Shown in pieces: positions 50,027 through 56,742 of a stretch of DNA of 64,000 nt. The stretch covers positions 1,302,001 through 1,366,000 of the forward strand of contig JADJNZ010000001.1 in assembly GCA_016714015.1 (NCBI GenBank), written 5' to 3'. The notes beneath the pieces were generated by a model. That model was given only the letters and a program-made list of their open reading frames with translations, had not been told where the DNA came from and searched no databases. A program made the position numbers and the translations under genes. Each line of letters starts with the position of its first letter. Positions within the stretch are counted from its first letter, which is position 1. The stretch comes from Gemmatimonadota bacterium (lineage in GTDB: Bacteria > Gemmatimonadota > Gemmatimonadetes > Gemmatimonadales > Gemmatimonadaceae).

Positions 50027-50896
50027 ATGAACGGCCTCGTCTGGGCGCTCGTGGTCGCGGCCGCGGTGTGGGCCCAGCGCTGGTGGCGCGCGCGTGCGCG
50101 CGAACGGAGGTTCGCCTCGCGCTTCACCTTCGGGAACGATGGCATCATCGCCGGCGCGGAGCCGCGGATGTACGCCGCGCCGACGGGTCGCGCGATCCTC
50201 TTGATCCACGGCTACAACGACTCGCCGGCCTCGCTGGATCCGCTCGCGCGACGCCTGCACGCCGCCGGCTGGTCCGTGCGACTGCCGCTCCTGCCCGGGC
50301 ACGGCCGCGCGCTGAGCGCCTTCGATGCCTGGACGGCCGAGCAGGTGCTGGCGCAGGCGCGTGACGAATACGCGACGTTGCGCGCGACGCACCGGACCGT
50401 GGTGGTGGGCGGGATCTCGATGGGCGGCGCGACCGCGACCTGGCTCGCCGCGGAGACGGACGCCGACGGGCTCGTGCTGTTCGCGCCGATGCTCTTCGTG
50501 CCGCAACAGATGCAGGTGGCGGTGAGCACGGCGCGGCTGTGGGCGCTCGTCACCAAGTACATCGCCGGCGGCGGGCGACGGTCGATCCACGATCCGGCCG
50601 CGCAGCAACGGATGATCGCCTATGGATGCTCGACTCGCCGTTCGCTCGAGGCGCTCGAGAAGGTCGCCAAGGGCACGACCGTCCGCCTCGGCTTCGTGCA
50701 CGAACCCACGCTCGTGATCCAATCCGAGGAGGACAACCGGCTCCCCCACGCGCAGTCGCTGCATGCGATCGCGCGGCTCGGCGCGAAGGACCGCACCGTA
50801 GTGTGGACGCGTGGGGCCGGGCACGTGATCACCGTCGACTTCGGCTGGGAGGAGGTCGCGGCGCGGACGATCGCCTGGCTCAACGCGCGCTTCTGA
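50027..50896 (+). CDS. Membrane-anchored alpha/beta hydrolase, carboxylesterase-like
   Basis: 289 residues from ATG 50027, one base after the moeB stop. A short N-terminal anchor (GLVWALVVAAAVWAQRWW) precedes an alpha/beta hydrolase: oxyanion ILLIHGYNDSPASL, nucleophile Ser in VGGISMGGATAT, acidic residue in IQSEEDNRLPH, His in RGAGHVITVD. This resembles thermostable carboxylesterase Est30 and monoacylglycerol lipases. Its 3' end overlaps the convergent metallo-hydrolase by 17 bases. Confidence 0.86.
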   Translation: MNGLVWALVVAAAVWAQRWWRARARERRFASRFTFGNDGIIAGAEPRMYAAPTGRAILLIHGYNDSPASLDPLARRLHAAGWSVRLPLLPGHGRALSAFDAWTAEQVLAQARDEYATLRATHRTVVVGGISMGGATATWLAAETDADGLVLFAPMLFVPQQMQVAVSTARLWALVTKYIAGGGRRSIHDPAAQQRMIAYGCSTRRSLEALEKVAKGTTVRLGFVHEPTLVIQSEEDNRLPHAQSLHAIARLGAKDRTVVWTRGAGHVITVDFGWEEVAARTIAWLNARF

Positions 50897-51908
50897 TCGC
50901 GCGCGTCTCGCCGGGGGAGAGGATCCAGAGCCGGTCATCCGGCAGCGCGGCAGCGGTCCAGCGCTCGCGCGTGCGGCGAGGCGGCTCGTCGACCGGTTCG
51001 TCCGTGAGCACGAACGTCCCCCAGTGCATCGCCACCATCGTGGTCGGAACGGCGGGATGCGCGGCGGTGAGTGCCGTGAAGGCCTCGAGCGCCTCGGCCG
51101 GATCGAGGTGCACCGGACGCATGAACCATCGCGGTTCGTAGGCGCCGACCGGCATGAGCACCAGATCGAGCGGACCGAGGTGCGCGCCGATCGCCGCGAA
51201 CTCGGGATGCAGGCCGGTGTCGCCGACGAAATAGACCTGGCGGCCGTGCGCGCGAAGGGCCCATCCGCACCAGAGCGTGGAGTCGCGGTCGAACGGCGTG
51301 CGTCCGGAGAAGTGCGCCGCAGGGACGCAGTGCACCGTGGCGTCACCGATGGCAGCATGCTCCCACCAGTCGCGTTCGATGATGCGGCGCACGCCGCGCG
51401 CGCGCAGCCGCGTGCCCACGCCGAGCGGCGCGCACCAGACCGCGTCGGGATGCGCTCGCGCGAGGTGGCGGACCGTGCCGTCGTCGAGATGGTCGTAGTG
51501 GTCGTGCGACTGGAGCACGACGTCGATCGGAGGCAATGTCTCGAGGGGAATCCCCGGGGGATGTCGCCGACGCGGTCCCCAGAACGTGAGCGGCGAGGCG
51601 CGCTCGCCCCAGATCGGGTCGGTGAGGATGTTGAGCGGACCCACCTGCACGAGGAAGGTCGAGTGCCCGACGGCCGTCACGCGCACGGCGCCGTCATCGG
51701 CGCGCGGGTGTGCGTGGCCGGAGGGGACGAGTGACATCGGCGCGGAGGGCGGCGGCAGGGGGCCGCGTCGCAGGCGCTCGAGCGCCCATCGTGGCAGTCC
51801 GCCGAAGCCGGTGGGCTGCGAGCCGGGCCACGGGTTCCGGAAACCGCCTCCCGGTCGGTGGTGCGCCGGGCGCGCGGCGGTGCTGGCCGTGATAGATTCA
51901 GGGCTCAC
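50880..51908 (-). CDS. Metallo-beta-lactamase-fold hydrolase, NAPE-PLD-like
   Basis: 342 residues from GTG 51908. The N-terminus has FRNPWPGSQPTGFGG, typical of NAPE-PLD/UlaG-like proteins. Metal motifs are QSHDHYDHLDDGTV (HXHXDH), a His in VPAAHFSGRTPFD, Asp in YFVGDTGLHPEF and His in VAMHWGTFVLTDEP. NAPE-PLD relatives hydrolyse N-acyl phosphatidylethanolamine; bacterial members are outer-membrane or cytoplasmic phosphodiesterases of unclear substrate. There is no signal peptide. Confidence 0.88.
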   Translation of the reverse strand: MSPESITASTAARPAHHRPGGGFRNPWPGSQPTGFGGLPRWALERLRRGPLPPPSAPMSLVPSGHAHPRADDGAVRVTAVGHSTFLVQVGPLNILTDPIWGERASPLTFWGPRRRHPPGIPLETLPPIDVVLQSHDHYDHLDDGTVRHLARAHPDAVWCAPLGVGTRLRARGVRRIIERDWWEHAAIGDATVHCVPAAHFSGRTPFDRDSTLWCGWALRAHGRQVYFVGDTGLHPEFAAIGAHLGPLDLVLMPVGAYEPRWFMRPVHLDPAEALEAFTALTAAHPAVPTTMVAMHWGTFVLTDEPVDEPPRRTRERWTAAALPDDRLWILSPGETRAIRSAR

Positions 51909-51931
51909 GCGACAGGACGAGGGCGAAGGCG

Positions 51932-52210
51932 ATGGCGGACATCACGTGTCAGAAGTGCGGGCAGACGAAGGCGGGATTCGAGCGAGCGCCCTTCCCCGGC
52001 GCGATCGGGGCACGCGTCCTCGAGGGTACCTGCCCGGATTGCTGGCAGCAGTGGCTGAAGCAGCAGACGATGCTGATCAACCACTATGGATTGAACGTAA
52101 TGGACCCGCAGGCCCGGCAGTTCCTCACGCGGAACATGGAAGCCTTCCTGTTCAAGGCGGGCGCGGTGGACGACGTCGACACGTCCAAGCAGGGGACGAT
52201 CGCGCATTGA
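51932..52210 (+). CDS. YggX-like Fe(2+)-trafficking / oxidative-damage protection protein with two CXXC motifs
   Basis: 92 residues. The YggX core is clear: LYPGELG-like APFPGAIGARVLEGTCPDCW, then WLKQQTMLINHYGLNVMDP and RQFLTRNMEAFLF. Enteric YggX has a single essential Cys; here there are four, in CQKC at 6-9 and CPDC at 34-37, the pattern of a small zinc or iron ribbon. It would protect iron-sulfur enzymes during oxidative stress by family knowledge. It is divergent from the metallo-hydrolase gene with 23 bases between. Confidence 0.85.
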   Translation: MADITCQKCGQTKAGFERAPFPGAIGARVLEGTCPDCWQQWLKQQTMLINHYGLNVMDPQARQFLTRNMEAFLFKAGAVDDVDTSKQGTIAH

Positions 52211-52235
52211 GCGGTCGCCGCGCGGATCGCGCGGC

Positions 52236-52263
52236 TTGACTTTAGTAGCATTGCGCGACTAAT
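52236..52263 (+). promoter_or_regulatory. Promoter with overlapping palindrome before the NrtR-like gene
   Basis: TTGACT (52236-52241) and ACTAAT (52258-52263) are 16 bases apart. TTAGT (52242-52246) and ACTAA (52258-52262) are inverted arms covering the spacer and -10 box, a good place for autorepression. The ATG is ten bases after the -10 box. Confidence 0.55.
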
Positions 52264-52273
52264 TGCGCGCACG

Positions 52274-52960
52274 ATGCGCGACCGCCCCACCGCTCCCGTC
52301 GCGCGCGCCGGTCGTTCACCGGCCAGCGCTTCCCTCGACCTCGTCTGCTGCCGCGCGGACGGCCGTCAACTGGCCGTGCTGGTGCGCGACACGGCGCGCG
52401 GGACGCCGCCGACCCTCCCGTGGGCCGCCCTCGAGGCCGCCGCCGTGCTCGACACCGCCGCGGCGCGGTTCGCGCGCGAGCAGCTCGGGCGCGCGCCGAG
52501 CTGGATGGAGCAGGTGGCGGCGATCGGTGACGGACGCAAGCATCCCTCGGCCGCGTCGCTCTCGGTGGCCTTCGTCGCGGTCGTCCCGATGGGCACTCCG
52601 GCGCCGGAAGGCATGGGCTGGGTCGGCGTCGGCGCCCTCCCCGCCCTCCCGGCGCGGCAGGTCGCGATGGTGTCCACCGCCGTGGCCGCGCTGCGCGACC
52701 GGATGGACCTCGCGCCGATCGCGTTCCGCATGCTCCCCGCGGAGTTCACGCTGAGCGAGTTGCAGCTGGTCTACGAGCTCCTCCTCGGTCGCCGTCTGCA
52801 CAAGGCGAGCTTCCGGCGTGCGCTGCAGGCGGCCTACCTCGTCGAGCCGACCGATGCGTGGCGGTCGGAGGGACGGGGGCGTCCCGCCCAGCTCTTCCGG
52901 TATGCGCCGCGGAAGCGGCGCGGCCTCCGCCGCTCGGTGCGCTTCGAGCTCCTCGGCTGA
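52274..52960 (+). CDS. NrtR-like Nudix-fold transcriptional regulator
   Basis: 228 residues. The N-terminal part follows the Nudix fold but its catalytic box is degenerate: the expected GX5EX7REUXEEXGU reads around LDTAAARFAREQLGRAPSWM without the metal-binding Glu pair, as in NrtR sensors. The C-terminal winged helix has the NrtR pattern: EFTLSELQLVYELLLGRRL, KASFRRALQ, and RPAQLFRYAP. NrtR repressors sense ADP-ribose derivatives and control NAD synthesis or, in some lineages, sugar catabolism. No NAD gene is adjacent, so its targets are unknown. Confidence 0.85.
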   Translation: MRDRPTAPVARAGRSPASASLDLVCCRADGRQLAVLVRDTARGTPPTLPWAALEAAAVLDTAAARFAREQLGRAPSWMEQVAAIGDGRKHPSAASLSVAFVAVVPMGTPAPEGMGWVGVGALPALPARQVAMVSTAVAALRDRMDLAPIAFRMLPAEFTLSELQLVYELLLGRRLHKASFRRALQAAYLVEPTDAWRSEGRGRPAQLFRYAPRKRRGLRRSVRFELLG

Positions 52961-53056
52961 TCGGGCGCCGCCAGCGCGACAGGACCGTGACACCATGCCC
53001 CCTTGCCGGGTACTGCTAATAGTTGCAATGTGTATCTAACGGCAAAAGGAGGGACG

Positions 53057-53434
53057 GTGCTGGCCTACCTCGACGCCCTGTTGGATGCGCTCTCCCTCCG
53101 CGATGCCGCGGCGGTGGACCGCCTGCTCGCCCATCCGCTCTCGCGGATCCTCCCGGAGGCCGCCCGCGATGAGGCGCGCCTGATCGGCCGCGGCGCCGGC
53201 GACGCGCTCGCCGCGCCATTGCGCGTGATGCAGCTGCGGCACCTCACCGCCGAACTGCTCCGCGAGTCGCCGGTCATCGCCGATCGCGCTGAGGATCATG
53301 CGGAGGCGCGTGCGACCGAGCGGAATCCCGACCCCGCACCTGCGCCGTCGCGCAGATCGAGGCGCACCGTACCCGCCCGTGCGCCGGCGCGCGCCGGTCG
53401 GCTCGTGCAGATGGAACTGCCGCTCTCGGCCTGA
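53057..53434 (+). CDS. Unrecognised 125-aa protein ending in a sliding-clamp-type motif
   Basis: GTG 53057 has AAAAGGAGGG just upstream, the best ribosome-binding site in the area, which decides this start over an upstream ATG. The first 75 residues are helical (YLDALLDALSLRDAAAVDRL, PEAARDEARLIGRGAGDAL, APLRVMQLRHLTAELLRES), followed by a long charged Arg/Pro linker and the C-terminus RLVQMELPLSA. QMELPL fits the beta-clamp-binding hexapeptide (QLSLPL in Hda, QL(S/D)LF in polymerases). A short helical body, disordered linker and terminal clamp peptide suggest a replication- or repair-associated adaptor, but this is inference. TATCTA at 53033 is a possible -10. Confidence 0.72.
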   Translation: MLAYLDALLDALSLRDAAAVDRLLAHPLSRILPEAARDEARLIGRGAGDALAAPLRVMQLRHLTAELLRESPVIADRAEDHAEARATERNPDPAPAPSRRSRRTVPARAPARAGRLVQMELPLSA

Positions 53435-53449
53435 GCCGTCGGTCCGTCC

Positions 53450-55372
53450 CTATCGGGTGTTACCGACGGCCCACCGCCGCCAGCTCTCGTGGTCGAAGTG
53501 CCACCACTCGGCATCGTAGACGATGAACCCTTCCGCCTGCATCGCCCGCCGGAGCAGGGCGCGGAACCACCGCTGCTCCGACGTCCCGCCCGGATAGAAC
53601 GGATACGCGCGCGGCGAGAACTCGTCGTAGCCGCTCACCATCGGTACGTCGCGGCCGGTGCGGAGATCGTAGAGCGACAGGTCGACCGCCGCGCCGCGAT
53701 TGTGCCGCGATCCGTTCGCCGGATCCGCGACGAAGACCCGCTGCGAATCGGGCGTCGCATCCCAGAACATCCGCGTCACGTACCAGGGGCGGTACGCATC
53801 GTGGATGAGGAGACCGTACCCCTGTGAGGCGAGGGTGCGCTGCACGCGCGCGAGCGCTTCGGCGGCGGGCCGCTGCAGGCGCGCCTGCGCGCGCTCGTAC
53901 ATCACGGCGCCCATGAAGTTGTCCGTGGTCGCATAGCGGATGTCGAGCCGCATCCCAGGGTCGAGCGTGACGAGGTCAACGAGCTCGCCCGTCTCGCGTC
54001 CCGGCTGCGGCGGCGGTGCCGCGGCCAATGCCTCGCGCCGCAGGATCTCGATGGGGCGCTGCGGCGTGATGCGGAACGTCGAACCGTCCTCCGGTGCGAT
54101 GGCGCGGCGCCGGAATCGCGTGTCGCCGATGCGGACCGCCGTGACGCGCGACGCGGAGCCATCGCCCCTGTCGCGTTCGAGACGCATCGTCCGGCCCGCA
54201 TACGGGCCGGAGGTCGGGAAGCGCAGTCGGTCGCCGTCCACCACCTCGAGCGGACGGAACTGGAACCACCCGACGAGCGCGAACAGGCGTCCGTCACGCT
54301 CGAGCAGGTAGAGCACGTCGTCGTCCTCGCCGTACTCCCCGATGATCGCGCGCCACGCAGCCGGTGGTGGTGCCGGTCGCCGCTCGGGTGTGCGGACGAA
54401 GGTGTCGCCCGCGAACGCGAGACGCGCGCGTCCACCATCCGTCGGCAGCAGACGCACCATCGCCCCGAACGCGAGTCGGCCGTCGGCGATGAGCGAGGTG
54501 TCGTCGATCGCACGCAGCAACAGCGGCGTACCGCCATGGAGGTCGTCGAGCCAGAGGTCGCCGAGTCGATCCTCGAGTTCGACGGTCCGCGTGCTGCCGC
54601 GATAGGTGCCCTCGAGCGCCCCGCGCCGCGGCGCATCGATGACGTGCGTGGCACGGGGGACTTCGACCGGCTCCCCGGCCCGTGCCGCACGCCACAACCG
54701 AAGTGCCTCGGAGGCGATGCGACCAGCGACGGCGTGGGCCCCGTCGAGCGAGAGCGTGACGGCTGCACCAAGTCGCTCATCGGGCAGCGCCTCGAGTTCG
54801 GCGCTGAACCCCGCCTGCGAGCCGCCGACGCGGATGCGCCGCGCCCCATCGAGCGAGTCGCGCACGAATCCGCGCGGCCCCATCCCGCCCGTCAGCACCA
54901 TGCGGAGGAGTCGCGCGAGGTCGACCACTGACGCGGTGAGATCGGCGGTGGGGCCGAGGCCGCGCGCGGTCCCGGGCGCCGGGAAGGTCCGCCCGTCGAG
55001 GGTCCACATGGTGCCACGCGCGTGCCGCGCGGCGTTCGGATCGTCGCGCGCGCCGGTCATGCCGCGTGGCGCGAGCACCTCGCGCCGCAGTGCGTCGGTC
55101 AAGCGGGGCGAGAGGGCCGTCACACGGAACGGCGTGTCGGCGGTGACGCGTCGCGTGCTGTCCGCCGGATCGATCCGCCCGAATCCCTTCGCCCACACGA
55201 CCCGCTCGCCATCGACGAGGGCGAGCGCGAGTCCGGGGATCCCGTGCTGCGCCATCTGCGCATCGACGAAGCGCGCGATGGCCGCGACGGCGAGCGTGTC
55301 GCGAGCTGGTGGCGGGACGGAGTCCTGCGCCGCTGCGACCAGCAGAGTGAGGGCGAACGTGACGAATGGCAC
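53450..55372 (-). CDS. Degenerate serine-hydrolase domain fused to a VanX-like D-Ala-D-Ala dipeptidase
   Basis: 640 residues from GTG 55372. A signal peptide (VTFALTLLVAAAQD) leads to a class-C beta-lactamase-like region (ARFVDAQMAQHGIPGLALALVDGERVVWAKGFG), but after DTPFRVTALSP the protein jumps straight to LTDALRREVLAPRGMTG: the SXXK nucleophile helix and about 100 following residues are missing. A middle beta-rich region follows, then a C-terminal peptidase M15D/VanX domain with MRLDIRYATTDNFMG, HDAYRP, zinc ligands in SRHNRGAAVDLSLYDL and the catalytic EWWHFDHESW. The dipeptidase looks active; the hydrolase domain looks dead. It should act on D-Ala-D-Ala in the periplasm. Confidence 0.87.
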   Translation of the reverse strand: MPFVTFALTLLVAAAQDSVPPPARDTLAVAAIARFVDAQMAQHGIPGLALALVDGERVVWAKGFGRIDPADSTRRVTADTPFRVTALSPRLTDALRREVLAPRGMTGARDDPNAARHARGTMWTLDGRTFPAPGTARGLGPTADLTASVVDLARLLRMVLTGGMGPRGFVRDSLDGARRIRVGGSQAGFSAELEALPDERLGAAVTLSLDGAHAVAGRIASEALRLWRAARAGEPVEVPRATHVIDAPRRGALEGTYRGSTRTVELEDRLGDLWLDDLHGGTPLLLRAIDDTSLIADGRLAFGAMVRLLPTDGGRARLAFAGDTFVRTPERRPAPPPAAWRAIIGEYGEDDDVLYLLERDGRLFALVGWFQFRPLEVVDGDRLRFPTSGPYAGRTMRLERDRGDGSASRVTAVRIGDTRFRRRAIAPEDGSTFRITPQRPIEILRREALAAAPPPQPGRETGELVDLVTLDPGMRLDIRYATTDNFMGAVMYERAQARLQRPAAEALARVQRTLASQGYGLLIHDAYRPWYVTRMFWDATPDSQRVFVADPANGSRHNRGAAVDLSLYDLRTGRDVPMVSGYDEFSPRAYPFYPGGTSEQRWFRALLRRAMQAEGFIVYDAEWWHFDHESWRRWAVGNTR

Positions 55373-55490
55373 GACGCGGGGCGAGGGATCGAGGACGTGC
55401 CCGCGGGCGCGGGCACGGAAACGCGGCTGCAGCCGCTCGTCGTGTTCTACGCCGCGAGCGCGGGTCGCGCAAGCGACGGCCTGAACGCAA

Positions 55491-55522
55491 CGACGCTCCC
55501 GGCGCATGCGCCGGGAGCGTCG
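55491..55522. terminator. Perfect palindromic terminator after csp
   Basis: CGACGCTCCCGGCGC, an AT centre and the exact complement form a hairpin with a stem of up to 15 bp, 20 bases after the csp stop on the minus strand. On the minus strand TTGCGTTC follows. It serves the leftward csp gene. Confidence 0.8.
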
Positions 55523-55542
55523 ACTACGGGGGCAGTCGGAGG

Positions 55543-55749
55543 TCAGACCTTCGTGACGTTCGCTGCCTGCGGTCCCTTCTGGCCGTCGACGATCTCGAAC
55601 TCGACCTTGTCGCCCTCGGCGAGGGACTTGAATCCCTGGGACTGGATCGCGCTGAAATGCACGAACACGTCGGGGCCACCTTCACGCTGGATGAAGCCGA
55701 ACCCCTTCGCGTCGTTGAACCACTTCACGGTGCCATTGATGCGGGCCAT
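55543..55749 (-). CDS. cspA: Cold-shock-domain protein (second copy)
   Basis: 68 residues: GTVKWFNDAKGFGFIQ (RNP1), DVFVHFSAIQ (RNP2), SLAEGDKVEFEIVDGQKG. The first 23 residues resemble the copy at 34.7 kb closely, so the two are probably paralogues of one subfamily. AGGAG with a ten-base spacing precedes ATG. Unlike the other copy it has a short leader and lies 37 bases after a zinc-ribbon gene on the same strand, so the two may be co-transcribed. Confidence 0.96.
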   Translation of the reverse strand: MARINGTVKWFNDAKGFGFIQREGGPDVFVHFSAIQSQGFKSLAEGDKVEFEIVDGQKGPQAANVTKV

Positions 55750-55786
55750 CGATCTGGTGCTCCTGTTCCGGACGGACGGTAGAGGT

Positions 55787-55996
55787 TCAGGCGGCCCCGG
55801 CGATGTACCGGGCGGTGCGGCCGCAGCCGACGCACTTGAGCGTGACCTGCGACCTCGGCGGCGGTGGGGCGTGTCCCGGTTCCCGCTGGATCGAACCCGA
55901 GCAGGAGGGGCAGCTGAGCGGATCGCCGTTGCGATCGCTCACGATGAGGTGGAGGGCCTGCGCGGGATTGTACGTGTTCTGTCTCTGCTTCCGCAT
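55787..55996 (-). CDS. Small zinc-ribbon protein
   Basis: 69 residues from ATG 55996, preceded by CGGAGACCGC. CPSC and CVGC, about 24 residues apart, form a two-knuckle zinc ribbon with a Pro-rich insert; the rest is DPLSCPSC and VTLKCVGCGRTARY. No catalytic domain. Possibly an RNA- or protein-binding ribbon expressed with the adjacent csp. Family not recognised. Confidence 0.7.
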   Translation of the reverse strand: MRKQRQNTYNPAQALHLIVSDRNGDPLSCPSCSGSIQREPGHAPPPPRSQVTLKCVGCGRTARYIAGAA

Positions 55997-56219
55997 GCGG
56001 TCTCCGGCTGAGTCTGGTGGCGGCCTGTCATGATGGCCAAGCCGCACGGCAATGGAAGCAAATTAATCGGCAAAGCGCTAACGCACAGTCCTATCATGAC
56101 TTGCAGGTTGTTTTTGATATACTAAAACAGCGGCATATAGCGTAACTCGTTGAATTTGCAACTAGTTACGACCAACACCAATGTGGATAACTCTGTGGAG
56201 GGAATCACTCCCTATTGTG
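55997..56219 (-). promoter_or_regulatory. AT-rich control region: inverted repeat, DnaA box and promoter
   Basis: A 223-base AT-rich gap upstream of the zinc-ribbon/csp pair. GTAACTCGTTG (56142-56152) and CAACTAGTTAC (56159-56169) pair at 10 of 11 positions around six bases. TGTGGATAA (56182-56190) is the exact complement of the DnaA box TTATCCACA. On the minus strand TTGCAA (56161-56156) and TATATG, 16 bases apart, make a plausible promoter inside the repeat. No gene is seen here. Confidence 0.5.
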
Positions 56220-56714
56220 TCAGGAGGGGCGCCGAGTGGGCGCGGGGGCGCAGCCTTGGGTGCGCCGAGTGTCAACAAGACCGAACACTCTCCACTCGCC
56301 CGAGTGCCGCGCGAGGAGGAACGCGTCAACGCCGCAGTGCGAGAAGCGGTCGCCGGCGAAGAACCAGTAGTCCACCCAGATGCTGGCCAGGTCGCCATCG
56401 ACATGGATCACGGGATTGGCGATGCGCTCGTCCAGCAGCAGTCCCGCAGGCGCACGTCCGATGCTCGTCAGCCACCCGTCGATCGTCTCGAAGCGCACGC
56501 TGTCGCGGGTGAGCGTCTGCGTCGAGGCGTTCGAGACGAACGCGGCCCGCATCGCCGCGGTATCGCGCGCGCGCATGGCGTCGAAGAGTCGCGTGATCAC
56601 GCGATAGGCCGCGTCGTGCTCCGCGGACTGTGCGCTCGCCGAGCTGCTCAGCGAGCCGGCGAGAAGGATACCGAGTGCGACGAGACGGATGGACGCGGCG
56701 TACGCACGATGCAT
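56220..56714 (-). CDS. Exported SnoaL/NTF2-like protein
   Basis: 164 residues with a signal peptide (LVALGILLAGSLSSSASAQ) and a cone-shaped NTF2/SnoaL-type domain: AAYRVITRLFDAMRARDTAAMRAAF, then RFETIDGWL, VIHVDGDLASIWVDYWFFAG, and WRVFGLVDTRRTQGC. Such DUF4440-like domains bind or isomerise small molecules; no catalytic residues can be named. It lies 28 bases downstream of the fumarase gene on the same strand. Confidence 0.8.
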   Translation of the reverse strand: MHRAYAASIRLVALGILLAGSLSSSASAQSAEHDAAYRVITRLFDAMRARDTAAMRAAFVSNASTQTLTRDSVRFETIDGWLTSIGRAPAGLLLDERIANPVIHVDGDLASIWVDYWFFAGDRFSHCGVDAFLLARHSGEWRVFGLVDTRRTQGCAPAPTRRPS

Positions 56715-56742
56715 GGGGTCCTCACGGACTGGAGGGAACGGC

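Noticed and set aside
55997..56219. Candidate replication origin (AT-rich with a DnaA box)
   Set aside because: Only one perfect DnaA box, no dnaA or dnaN, and the parS/parA cluster is 55 kb away.
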